From an uncultured Fidelibacterota bacterium (GTDB lineage: Bacteria; Fidelibacterota; Marinisomatia; Marinisomatales; Marinisomataceae), in contig CACKGC010000007.1 of NCBI GenBank assembly GCA_902599655.1, forward strand, positions 1-44,729: 44,729 nucleotides of DNA, read 5' to 3'. Below, piece by piece: positions 8,501 through 15,727 of the stretch. The position numbers and the translations under genes were made by a program. The notes beneath the pieces were generated by a model. That model had not been told where the DNA came from and did no database searches. It saw nothing but the letters and a program-made list of their open reading frames with translations. Positions within the stretch are counted from its first letter, which is position 1. Each line of letters opens with the position of its first letter.

Positions 8501-9298
8501 ATGTCTTATTTTAAAGGAAAAACAGTCATAGTAACTGGCGCTTCTTCAGGAATTGGAGAAGCAACAGCAAAAGAGTTTTTATTACAAGGCGCTAAAGTAA
8601 TTTTAGTAGCCAGAAGTGAGTCTAAAATGTATGATGCATTTAAAGATTTTAATCAAGATTCTTACTCAATCTATCCATTTGATCTAACTAATTTAGATGA
8701 CATCGATTCTTTTGTAAAAATGTTAATTGAAAAGGAAGGTCCAATTGATATTTTGTTTAATAATGCTGGTGTTAGTCAGTTTGGATATTTTGAGGAAAGT
8801 GATTTATCAGTTTTAGATAAAATCATGGAGCTAGACTTCTTTTCTGTTGTTCAATTTACGAAATCAATTTTACCTCACATGGTAGATAAAAAATCTGGTC
8901 AAATTGTAACAAATACCAGTGTTGCAGGTCTAGTTGGATCAAGAAATAGATCATTTTATTCTTCAGCTAAATTTGCTTTACACGGATTTTTTGATAGTCT
9001 TAGATCTGAAATAATACATCATAATGTACATGTTACCTTAATTGCTCCAGGTAGAGTTGCAACTGATATAGGAAAAAATGCTTTAACTGAAAATGGACAA
9101 CCATATGGAAGAGATGATAGAGGGCACCAAAAAGGCCTAAAAAAAGTTGAAGCAGCAAAGAAAATACTTCATGCAATAAAAAGTAAAAAAAGAGAAGCTG
9201 TCATTGCAAAGTGGAATGATATTGCGTGGTTAGCTGTTTATATAAGAAAATTTTCTCCTTCTTTGTATTTTTTCTTAGCCAGAAGAATAGTAGCATAA
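8501..9298 (+). CDS. SDR family oxidoreductase
   Basis: A 265-residue short-chain dehydrogenase with GASSGIGEAT at the nucleotide-binding turn, NNAG, a serine in NTSVAG and the YSSAK catalytic pair (Tyr-x-x-x-Lys). The C-terminal third is basic and ends with a hydrophobic, aromatic stretch (LYFFLARRIVA), typical of the DHRS7-like SDRs that associate with membranes. It lies between the CPBP protease gene and the PlsC acyltransferase gene, six bases before the latter, suggesting lipid metabolism; substrate unknown. No Shine-Dalgarno sequence precedes the ATG. Confidence 0.88.
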   Translation: MSYFKGKTVIVTGASSGIGEATAKEFLLQGAKVILVARSESKMYDAFKDFNQDSYSIYPFDLTNLDDIDSFVKMLIEKEGPIDILFNNAGVSQFGYFEESDLSVLDKIMELDFFSVVQFTKSILPHMVDKKSGQIVTNTSVAGLVGSRNRSFYSSAKFALHGFFDSLRSEIIHHNVHVTLIAPGRVATDIGKNALTENGQPYGRDDRGHQKGLKKVEAAKKILHAIKSKKREAVIAKWNDIAWLAVYIRKFSPSLYFFLARRIVA

Positions 9299-9304
9299 TT
9301 TTTT

Positions 9305-10042
9305 ATGAAATATAGTATACTAGAAGACCCTCGTTATAGACATATTGCTGAGCCAAAATCAATATTATTTCAAATTTTTTCCTTTATTTTTGATCTATAT
9401 GCTAATACGGTTTTGACATTCTATACTCCTGTTAAAGTAATTGGAAGGGAGAATATTCCCAAGGATCAACCATTTATTTTTGTGAGTAATCATAATAGTC
9501 ATATGGACATTGCAATTTTGGCATATGCTACAAGAATGGGTTATGAAAAATTTGGTTTTTTGGCTGCAAAAGATTATTGGTTTGATAATAATTTTAGAAG
9601 AAAATTTTTTAAAAATTTAATCAACCTTATCCCAATTAGTCGTAAACAAAATCCTGAATCTTTAGACTTAGAAGATACTATGACACTTTCGAAAGCATTT
9701 ATGAATTTGGGAAATAATATTATTATCTTTCCTGAAGGATCTAGAGGAGAACCTGGAAAAATGCAAAGATTTAGAAAGGGTGCAGTAAAATTTTCTATGG
9801 GTCTAGATGTACCTATCTTGCCAGCCGCAATTATTGGAGCAGACAAAGCATGGCCAAAAGGTGAAAAATGGATGCAGTCTGTGCCAATTACGGTCAAAAT
9901 CTTACCAAAAGTTGATCCCCCTAAAACCGAAGACCTTTCTGATACAGCTTATAATAAAGCTCTTTCCAAAATAACTAAAGATCTTGAAACCAAGATTACT
10001 AAAGCAGTTAAAGAGCTAGATGAAACTATGAGCCTTGAGTAA
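9305..10042 (+). CDS. 1-acyl-sn-glycerol-3-phosphate acyltransferase (PlsC family)
   Basis: A 245-residue acyltransferase that most likely acylates lysophosphatidic acid in phospholipid synthesis at the inner membrane. It has the catalytic HX4D motif (NHNSHMD), a hydrophobic N-terminal segment around residues 12-35, and the substrate motif FPEGSRGEPGKMQRFRKGA. Length is typical for PlsC. It is the third gene of the rightward operon and its last 17 bases overlap the end of the convergent Rieske gene. Another lysophospholipid or ornithine-lipid acyltransferase is possible because several families share these motifs. Confidence 0.9.
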   Translation: MKYSILEDPRYRHIAEPKSILFQIFSFIFDLYANTVLTFYTPVKVIGRENIPKDQPFIFVSNHNSHMDIAILAYATRMGYEKFGFLAAKDYWFDNNFRRKFFKNLINLIPISRKQNPESLDLEDTMTLSKAFMNLGNNIIIFPEGSRGEPGKMQRFRKGAVKFSMGLDVPILPAAIIGADKAWPKGEKWMQSVPITVKILPKVDPPKTEDLSDTAYNKALSKITKDLETKITKAVKELDETMSLE

Positions 10043-10679
10043 TTGTAATTATCGAACCGCTTAAGGAAGCACTATATCGAGTAAGTGCACCTGATGCAGG
10101 CCCTGAAACTACATTTCCATTTAAGTCAAAAATTGAATTATGACTAGGACATACTAAGTTATTAGCAGCAGTATTTATATTTACCGTAAATCCTGCATGT
10201 GTACAGTTTCTTGATAAAGCTCTAACACCAGTATTACTAGTTCTTAGAACAATTATTCCTCTGTTGTCGAAAGTATCACTTCCACTTAAAGCTATGGCAC
10301 CACCAGTATTTTGTAGAGTTTGATAAATCATAGAAGTATCAATTGTAATAACTCCAGTAGTTGGATCGTAGTTATAGCCAGTGTTGCCACCGCCATTTCC
10401 TCCACCGCCGCCAGAGTTACCTCCACCACCGCCAGAGTTATCTCCACCACCGCCAGAGTTATCTCCACCACCGCCAGAGTTATCTCCACCATCGCCTGTA
10501 TCTCCACCTGAAGATGTTGGAGAACCTCCACCGCCGCATGCTTGTAGTAAAAATGCTGTTCCACCTACAATAGTTAACGTAGATGCTTTTCTGATAAAAT
10601 CTCTTCGAGAAGGATCTGTAGCTTGCTGTTCAAAGCAATTACAGTCACATGTTTTTTTTATTTTGTCTGTCATGGACAA
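10026..10679 (-). CDS. Rieske [2Fe-2S] protein, Tat lipoprotein with glycine-rich tether
   Basis: A 217-residue redox protein. The N-terminus has a twin-arginine signal (SRRDFIRKAS) followed by a hydrophobic run and a lipobox-like LQAC, so export by Tat as a folded protein with lipid anchoring is predicted. After the anchor is a glycine-rich linker of repeated GGGGDNS heptads, then a compact Rieske domain with CTHAG and CPSHNS, supplying the two Cys and two His ligands of a [2Fe-2S] cluster. An unusual CDCNC motif precedes the Tat motif. The start could be this ATG or the one two codons later. It is divergent from the b561-like and YceI genes. It may shuttle electrons to or from a quinol or cytochrome partner; it is not part of a bc1 operon here. 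Confidence 0.88.
   Translation of the reverse strand: MSMTDKIKKTCDCNCFEQQATDPSRRDFIRKASTLTIVGGTAFLLQACGGGGSPTSSGGDTGDGGDNSGGGGDNSGGGGDNSGGGGGNSGGGGGNGGGNTGYNYDPTTGVITIDTSMIYQTLQNTGGAIALSGSDTFDNRGIIVLRTSNTGVRALSRNCTHAGFTVNINTAANNLVCPSHNSIFDLNGNVVSGPASGALTRYSASLSGSIITITQGS
10399..10503. repeat. 21-bp tandem repeat (about five units) in Rieske gene
   Basis: Units at 10399-10419, 10420-10440, 10441-10461 and 10462-10482 are nearly identical; a fifth, degraded one runs to 10503. Each encodes the heptad Gly4-Asp/Gly-Asn-Ser in frame on the minus strand. The array is coding and should change linker length by slippage without changing frame. Confidence 0.9.
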
Positions 10680-10741
10680 AAATATAATAAAAAAAAATTA
10701 ATATTAAAATTTGATACTAAAAATTTTTAATATTGTAGGTC

Positions 10742-11395
10742 ATGAATCACTTAAAAATTCTGAATTTTAAAAGAATCATAATGTTTAGTTTATTTTGTTC
10801 GTTACTATTCTCCCAATCAATAGTAACACAAGAATCTTATGATTCAAGGTTTACTCCTCCTGAGATTGGGTTGCCAGAAAATATGCCTTACGTCAAATCT
10901 TTAATTTGGGGAGAAGAGGGTGCATTTAGAAAGTTAAATATTGGTCCTGAAACCAGAATTGAAGAATTACAGTTGCGTAGAAAAATGCTTCAAGCTCACC
11001 AGTGGTTAGGAATTATAACTTTAGCTGGTTTAGCTTATCAATATGAGGTGGGAAAAAAACTTTATGATGGTGATGATAGCGATTATTGGGAATCACATTA
11101 TGATAAGCACAAAGCTATGGGATATTTTACATATATGACCTACATGTCAACTGCTTCAATGTCATTTTTTTCCCCTCCTGCTCGAAAGTATGACAACAAT
11201 ATGAATTCAATAAAATTTCACAGAAGGATGGCTGCTTTACATTTTACTGCGATGATAGCCCAACCATTCTTAGCAAAAAAAGCTGTAGAAAATGGCAAAA
11301 GGTATAATGAGCTAATGGATGCTCATTTAAAAGCAGGAACAGTAGCATTTTTTGCTCTAAGCTTGGATGCGTTAGGAATTACATTTTTTAAATGA
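10742..11395 (+). CDS. Histidine-rich membrane protein, cytochrome b561-like (tentative)
   Basis: A 217-residue protein with a signal-like N-terminus (FSLFCSLLFSQS) and four later hydrophobic segments. Histidines occur at or near the segment ends: H86 (AHQWLG), H119 and H123, H160, H167 (ALHF) and H195 (AHLKAG). This regular spacing resembles the heme-ligand arrangement of cytochrome b561-type proteins, but overall similarity to a named family is not certain. It overlaps the downstream YceI gene by four bases (ATGA). YceI proteins and b561 cytochromes are known to be neighbours or fusions, which supports the heme-protein reading. The Rieske gene is divergent 62 bases away. An in-frame ATG 14 codons in is an alternative start that would place the signal peptide at the very N-terminus. 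Confidence 0.6.
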   Translation: MNHLKILNFKRIIMFSLFCSLLFSQSIVTQESYDSRFTPPEIGLPENMPYVKSLIWGEEGAFRKLNIGPETRIEELQLRRKMLQAHQWLGIITLAGLAYQYEVGKKLYDGDDSDYWESHYDKHKAMGYFTYMTYMSTASMSFFSPPARKYDNNMNSIKFHRRMAALHFTAMIAQPFLAKKAVENGKRYNELMDAHLKAGTVAFFALSLDALGITFFK

Positions 11396-11931
11396 AGAAA
11401 TTTATTTTCATATTATTTTTCCAATGCCTCTTTGCTCAATCATTTGTTGAGTTTGACTTAACCAAAAGTTTTATCTCTTATGACGGTAAACATCCTGCTC
11501 ATAATTGGACTGGTATATCGAGAGATATTCAAGGAACTTTTGAGATAAATAAACAAGATTTAACACAATCAAAAGTAGACTTATTTGTTCCAGTATTTAG
11601 CTTTGATAGTAAAAATGCTAATCGAGATTCAAATATGCTAGATGTTGTTGAAGAATATTACTACCCATTTGTTAGATTCACTTCTTCCAAAATAAACAAA
11701 TTAGAAAGTGGATTTGATGTAGTAGGTAATCTTAGTTTTCATGGAATAACAAAAGAATTTATTATTCCAGTAGAGCTAAATGAAGACAATGAAAATATTA
11801 TAGTTACATCAGATTTTTCAATAATGCTTACGGATTTTAAAATTAAAAGACCTGCATTATTAACTATTAAAATTCGAAATCAAGTGGATATAAAGGTCTA
11901 CTTAGTGGGATCTATAGAAAATCAGAAATAA
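11392..11931 (+). CDS. YceI family periplasmic protein
   Basis: A 179-residue exported protein with signal peptide ending LFAQ. The mature part matches the YceI lipocalin-like fold: an N-terminal SFVEFDLTKSFISY strand, the polar NRDSNML segment, PFVRFTSSKI, and the typical VVGNLSFHGITKEF stretch. YceI domains bind polyisoprenoid lipids such as quinone-like molecules in the periplasm. The ATGA overlap with the upstream histidine-rich membrane protein indicates translational coupling and a joint role, perhaps carrying a quinone for electron transfer; that is inference. Confidence 0.88.
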   Translation: MKKFIFILFFQCLFAQSFVEFDLTKSFISYDGKHPAHNWTGISRDIQGTFEINKQDLTQSKVDLFVPVFSFDSKNANRDSNMLDVVEEYYYPFVRFTSSKINKLESGFDVVGNLSFHGITKEFIIPVELNEDNENIIVTSDFSIMLTDFKIKRPALLTIKIRNQVDIKVYLVGSIENQK

Positions 11932-11954
11932 CTTTGATAATTAATTATCCAAAG
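11932..11954. terminator. Hairpin between convergent genes (possible terminator)
   Basis: A perfect 14-base palindrome (11936-11949) is extended by CTTT and AAAG with one bulged C, giving a stem of about 11 pairs directly after the YceI stop codon. Neither side has a run of T, so it would be an atypical terminator. It also contains the stop codon of the leftward 37-residue gene. Confidence 0.35.
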
Positions 11955-12058
11955 AGATAAAACGTTTTATTTGGTACCATAACAAGCAAGAAAAAAATCA
12001 TATGCAGAGATATAATGATACCGAATATTGCTAGCAGTTTTACTGTGTTTTTATCCAT
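11945..12058 (-). CDS. Putative 37-residue single-span membrane protein
   Basis: A short open frame begins two bases after the DUF1295 stop on the same strand, with AAAGGA at normal spacing before its ATG. The product starts MDKNTVKLLAIFG, has one continuous hydrophobic stretch through FFLLVMV and ends NKTFYLFG. The charge pattern (basic N-terminus, then a membrane span) is that of a small inner-membrane protein. Good ribosome-binding site, position at the end of an operon and clear transmembrane character support it; no family is recognised and short chance frames are possible in A+T-rich DNA. Confidence 0.5.
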   Translation of the reverse strand: MDKNTVKLLAIFGIIISLHMIFFLLVMVPNKTFYLFG

Positions 12059-12059
12059 A

Positions 12060-12938
12060 TTATCCTTTAAATAAGCGCTTTAATATAGTGATTTCTGGGA
12101 ATAAAATATGAACTCTTTTTTGATAATCTTCGTACTGAGGTCTAGTTCGTAATATTTTAATTTCAATCCATGGAATACTAGCATACCAAAACATTGCTGT
12201 CATAGATATTGGGGCTAATAATAAATAGTTCAGGCCTGTAAAAGAATATCCAAAAACAAAGATTCCCCACCAAAACATAATTTCACCGTAGTAATTAGGA
12301 TGTCTGGAATAGTTCCATAGCCCAGTTTCAATAATACCAGTGCCACTAGGATGAATTTTTCGAAAAGCATGTAGCTGTTTATCACTTATGATTTCTAGCA
12401 GTACACCAATTATACATAATCCAAAACCTAGAAAAATTGTCCAATTATAGCTTTGTGAAAAATTTTGAGCCATAGGCATGCAGCAGAAAAAAACAATGAA
12501 AGTTGGAAAGAAATGAATCCCGCCAAGATTACCTATAATCTCAAATGAATTTCCGAGATTATTTCTCATGTCAATATATCGCCAATCTTCATGGTGCAAT
12601 CCATCCCAAGTTTTCATCCAGTTGTAAGTCAGTCTCAGCGACCAAAAAAGAACAGCTATCATAAGAAGTAAAGAGGGGGTATTAATCACGTAGTTATTTT
12701 TAGCTAACCAAAAGAATGCAATGAATGGAGGAATGACAGACCAGTATGGATCATAAAAAGATGAATTTTTAAAGTATACACTAAATGCGTAAATAACAAA
12801 TGTTGCAACAATATCAGCTATAAGAATTTGCATCATTGATGACAAATTTGAAGAAAATTTTAAAGATAAAAAACCTAGAATTACTGCAATAACATATGCA
12901 GTAAGAACCGTTAAAAGACCTTTAGTTTTGATTGTCAT
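12060..12938 (-). CDS. DUF1295 / steroid 5-alpha-reductase-like membrane protein (copy 2)
   Basis: A 292-residue polytopic membrane protein with the family motif NYSRHPNYYGEIMFWWG near residue 210 and a C-terminal RPQYEDYQ segment, as in DUF1295 proteins such as those annotated as steroid 5-alpha-reductase-like. It differs strongly from copy 1 in its N-terminal half but shares the motif and topology. It overlaps the upstream YbhN-like gene by 17 bases, so it is in an operon with that gene, a lipoprotein and a DUF5652 protein. The reaction is unknown; reduction or modification of a lipid-soluble substrate is the family-based guess. Confidence 0.85.
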   Translation of the reverse strand: MTIKTKGLLTVLTAYVIAVILGFLSLKFSSNLSSMMQILIADIVATFVIYAFSVYFKNSSFYDPYWSVIPPFIAFFWLAKNNYVINTPSLLLMIAVLFWSLRLTYNWMKTWDGLHHEDWRYIDMRNNLGNSFEIIGNLGGIHFFPTFIVFFCCMPMAQNFSQSYNWTIFLGFGLCIIGVLLEIISDKQLHAFRKIHPSGTGIIETGLWNYSRHPNYYGEIMFWWGIFVFGYSFTGLNYLLLAPISMTAMFWYASIPWIEIKILRTRPQYEDYQKRVHILFPEITILKRLFKG

Positions 12939-13839
12939 TGATAAGTGATTTCAATTCAATTTTTTCAAAAGATAAATAAATATATCCTAAAATAATAGTA
13001 TACAATAGAAATATAGAATGCAATAGGATTGCAGCTGTCTGTGATTGATCAATTCCTATTCCATATAAAGTAAGAAAGTAAATAACAGCTAAATGATATG
13101 TTCCAATTGCAGCAGGAGTTATTGGCAGTGAGGTTACAATACTAGTAATAACCGTAATTCCAATATATTGTTGAAAAGATAAATCAATATTAACAGACTT
13201 CAATAATGTATACATATAAGCCACAAATGAGCACCATAGCAAAATGGAGATACTGCCAAGTTTGATTTTATTCTTGGACACTAATAAATATCCATCAATA
13301 AAATTTTTTGTAATCGAAAATTGTTTTTGCATTTTGTTAGCGAGTGAATTATTGCCAAAAATGATGAATGAAGTAATTATGTATAATAGTAAAATTCCAA
13401 TGGAGAATTCTAATCCTAGGACATTATTAAATCCAAAAAGAATTAAAAAAATGCTAAATAATCCAACAATCCATAAGTCAATAATTTTTTCAGCTACCAA
13501 GCTTCCAACAAGAAAGCTAAACTTTATATTAGTTGAGTTGCTAGATAATAGTTTTGCTCTAGCCAAATCCCCAGCTCTAAATGGAAGTATGTTATTTAAA
13601 AAATATCCAATATGAGTTGTGGAAATATATTTCTGTAATTCAAGATCTTTTGGTGAATCTAATAAAATCTTCCATCTTAACGATCTGAGAATGAATGTTG
13701 CATAAGTTGTTATAAATGCAGCAAAGATATAAGTCAAATTTGCATTAGATAAAGCACGATAAATATCTTCTATATTTACTTGATTAAATGCAAAGTAGAG
13801 ACATAGCGTAGCTACGCAGAAAGATAAAATTTTTTTCAA
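12922..13839 (-). CDS. YbhN/UPF0104-type membrane protein (lysylphosphatidylglycerol synthase TM-like)
   Basis: A 305-residue integral membrane protein with about eight hydrophobic segments. The pattern FILRSLRWKILL near residue 50, the NNILPFRAGDLARA motif near residue 90, and PITPAAIGTYHLAVIYFL near residue 240 are characteristic of the UPF0104/AglD/MprF-flippase fold. Family members have roles in moving or modifying lipids, and the PxRxGD and P-x-x-G motifs are conserved. It lies four bases into the upstream lipoprotein gene (ATGA) and overlaps DUF1295 copy 2. A lipid or lipid-linked sugar flippase role is plausible but not proven. Confidence 0.85.
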   Translation of the reverse strand: MKKILSFCVATLCLYFAFNQVNIEDIYRALSNANLTYIFAAFITTYATFILRSLRWKILLDSPKDLELQKYISTTHIGYFLNNILPFRAGDLARAKLLSSNSTNIKFSFLVGSLVAEKIIDLWIVGLFSIFLILFGFNNVLGLEFSIGILLLYIITSFIIFGNNSLANKMQKQFSITKNFIDGYLLVSKNKIKLGSISILLWCSFVAYMYTLLKSVNIDLSFQQYIGITVITSIVTSLPITPAAIGTYHLAVIYFLTLYGIGIDQSQTAAILLHSIFLLYTIILGYIYLSFEKIELKSLINDNQN

Positions 13840-14039
13840 GGATCTTGTTTATCTCTTTGGAATTCCCAATTGACGATTCTTTTTTTCATTTCTTCGCCAT
13901 TTTCATCAAGATGTTCGCTTGTTTCCATTGGGCTTTGATACTCAAGTGGAACATCTGTATTTACTTGACAATTGCTCATCAATCCAAGCATGGCAATAAG
14001 CATTATTGAAGCTATAATAGTTGGAAAATGTTTACCCAT
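13836..14039 (-). CDS. Small putative lipoprotein
   Basis: A 67-residue protein with a hydrophobic signal segment (about residues 8-21) followed by MSNC, a non-standard lipobox because asparagine precedes the cysteine; lipidation is therefore uncertain. The remainder is acidic then basic and has no recognised domain. It overlaps the DUF5652 gene by eight bases (ATGGGTAA) and the YbhN-like gene by four, so it is an integral member of this operon. Confidence 0.6.
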   Translation of the reverse strand: MGKHFPTIIASIMLIAMLGLMSNCQVNTDVPLEYQSPMETSEHLDENGEEMKKRIVNWEFQRDKQDP

Positions 14040-14262
14040 TTAATTTGAAGTCTTTGAAAAAGTTTGTTTTTGTCGCAAGATAGATTATTTCTACTAATCC
14101 AAATAGTTGGACTAGACCACATATCAAGAACCAACCCTTGTGATCATTTCTTGCTGCAAACCATAAAGCCAATAAAGTAAATAGAGCTTCCCAAAGTGAT
14201 ATGCCAACAAGTAACGCTGGATTTGCTTGAAGTGCTTCTGCAAAGTTAGTTATGATTTCCAT
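14032..14262 (-). CDS. DUF5652-like small membrane protein
   Basis: A 76-residue protein with two membrane spans. The sequence LWEALFTLLALWFAARN, then KGWFLICGL and GLVEIIYL, matches the general pattern of DUF5652 (a WxxLALWxAAR segment, a WFxxxL segment and a final LEIIY motif). Function unknown. A strong GGGAGG ribosome-binding site lies four bases before the ATG. The gene starts ten bases after the stop of a 27-residue micro-ORF. Confidence 0.7.
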   Translation of the reverse strand: MEIITNFAEALQANPALLVGISLWEALFTLLALWFAARNDHKGWFLICGLVQLFGLVEIIYLATKTNFFKDFKLNG

Positions 14263-14272
14263 AATACCTCCC

Positions 14273-14356
14273 TTACGGGTTAAATAGTAGAGAGACTAAA
14301 AAAACAAATAGAATCACTCCACCAAAAATACCCCAATAGTATAATCCAAATTCCAT
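14273..14356 (-). CDS. Putative 27-residue membrane micro-protein
   Basis: A very short frame at the head of the leftward operon: MEFGLYYWGIFGG then a hydrophobic run ending LLFNP. It would span the membrane once. No Shine-Dalgarno sequence precedes it, so it would need leaderless translation; the stop is ten bases before the DUF5652 start. It may be real or a chance frame; its length resembles small respiratory-complex subunits, but no homologue is recognised. Confidence 0.4.
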   Translation of the reverse strand: MEFGLYYWGIFGGVILFVFLVSLLFNP

Positions 14357-14405
14357 GTCGAATATTAAATATTATTATCTGAGTTGAAAAGTATTATATT
14401 TCTGC

Positions 14406-14666
14406 ATGGAAAAAAGAACTCCAAATAATACAAAAATAAAAATCTATACGACCTCATGGTGCGGTCCTTGCAAAATGGCAAAAAAGCTCTTAACGGAGAA
14501 AGGTTTCAATTTTGAAGAAATTGATATTGAAGAACATAATATATCTCGAGAGGAGATGGCTTCAATGTCAAAGGGGCCTACAGTACCACAAATTATAATT
14601 AATGATTTACCTATTGGTGGATTTGAAGACTTAATTCAGTTATTTAATACTGAAGCTTTTAAGTAA
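14406..14666 (+). CDS. Glutaredoxin-like protein with CGPC active site
   Basis: An 86-residue cytoplasmic thiol-disulfide protein. The fold markers are glutaredoxin-type: a short IKIYTTSWC strand and active site, the TVPQI segment with the cis-proline, and GGFEDL for glutathione or partner binding. The active site, however, reads CGPC (residues 19-22), the thioredoxin sequence, instead of CPYC. This mix is also seen in some NrdH-like and Grx-like proteins. A -10-like TATTAT (14392-14397) ends eight bases before the ATG and no ribosome-binding site is present, so its mRNA may be leaderless. Single gene, convergent with the glycan operon, with two bases between the stop codons. Confidence 0.85.
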   Translation: MEKRTPNNTKIKIYTTSWCGPCKMAKKLLTEKGFNFEEIDIEEHNISREEMASMSKGPTVPQIIINDLPIGGFEDLIQLFNTEAFK

Positions 14667-14668
14667 AA

Positions 14669-15688
14669 TTATATCCAAAGTTTTGAAATTCTACTTCTGA
14701 AATCTTTCTTTGGATTTTCTATCATTTCAACCATTAAATCAATCGATTCATTGTATAATTCTTTTTTCTGCTTACCATTTCGAATCCACATTTCAATTTC
14801 CTCTTTTGTGAATTCTGCACATACGGTTGCATGTTGCAGTCTTTTTAATATTTTTGCATTATGTTCTTGTTCGGGTTGTCCTACAAGAGGCTTACATAGA
14901 ATTTTTTTGCCCAAGTAAATAGCTTCAGCTGGCAATTGAAACCCAGCATTAGTTAGTAAGCCGTTGCAAGCAATTAAATCTTCTTTAAAGTGTTTATTTG
15001 AAAAAGGCTTTAACGTAACATTAGCAATTTGAACCTCTTTATCAACTGAAGAATAGTAAATGAATTCATTGCCTGTGATAGTATTTAAAATTGAAATCAT
15101 TTGACCTTGTTCTTCCCAAGCAAGATAAACAAGAAAAGTATTTTTCATTGTTGGTTCAGCATCTTGATTTTTCAAACCATTTTCAATAAATGGAGGGAGT
15201 ATGTTTTGATTGAAATGGTAAAAATGGGAAGAAATTGTACTATTTATCGGTGTATAAAATCTTAAAAAAAATAAACTAGCAAGTTTCATTTTGAACGATT
15301 TGGGTATTTTTTGTAGAAAAGAGTATTGATGTCCAATTCCAATACAATGAATTCCTAGTTTTCTTGCTGCATAGGCTGATATAGGTTCAAAGTCGGTAAC
15401 AACCACATCATATTCTTTTTTAATTTTAAAAACATCCCTCACAAATTGAATAAGGTCAATATTCAATAATGTTCTTAAAACATTTAATTTTCCTTTTTTG
15501 AAAACAAAGGTGAAGCCTTTTTTAATAATGTATGGTTGAAATTCTTCAAGATCAAAAAAGTTTTCAACCTTTCTACCACTAAAAAGAACAGTAACGTTAT
15601 GACCCCGCTTTTTTAATTCTGATATTGTGATTCTTGAACGAGATATATGGCCATTTCCAGTTGCATTGACCCCATAGAGAATATTCAT
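14669..15688 (-). CDS. Glycosyltransferase, MJ1255/GT28-like
   Basis: A 339-residue glycosyltransferase of the GT-B fold. The N-terminus ILYGVNATGNGHISRS carries the GxGH motif of the MurG-like and MJ1255 (TIGR00661) family, and the C-terminal half has GLLTNAGFQLPAEAIYLGK with the NAG-x-x-x-x-E pattern used to bind the nucleotide sugar. It probably transfers a sugar to a lipid or polysaccharide acceptor at the membrane. It is the last gene of the leftward glycan operon, 39 bases after the cytidylyltransferase. Confidence 0.85.
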   Translation of the reverse strand: MNILYGVNATGNGHISRSRITISELKKRGHNVTVLFSGRKVENFFDLEEFQPYIIKKGFTFVFKKGKLNVLRTLLNIDLIQFVRDVFKIKKEYDVVVTDFEPISAYAARKLGIHCIGIGHQYSFLQKIPKSFKMKLASLFFLRFYTPINSTISSHFYHFNQNILPPFIENGLKNQDAEPTMKNTFLVYLAWEEQGQMISILNTITGNEFIYYSSVDKEVQIANVTLKPFSNKHFKEDLIACNGLLTNAGFQLPAEAIYLGKKILCKPLVGQPEQEHNAKILKRLQHATVCAEFTKEEIEMWIRNGKQKKELYNESIDLMVEMIENPKKDFRSRISKLWI

Positions 15689-15727
15689 ATTTTAATTTAT
15701 GATTTTGTGAAAGTTATTTGAAACTAT

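Noticed and set aside
10399-10503. CRISPR-like array of 21-bp units
   Set aside because: Units are directly joined without spacers and lie in frame in a protein gene; no cas genes nearby.
10381-10701. Proline-rich open frames on the plus strand opposite the Rieske gene
   Set aside because: They are mirror frames of the glycine-repeat array; the minus-strand frame has Tat signal and both Rieske motifs.
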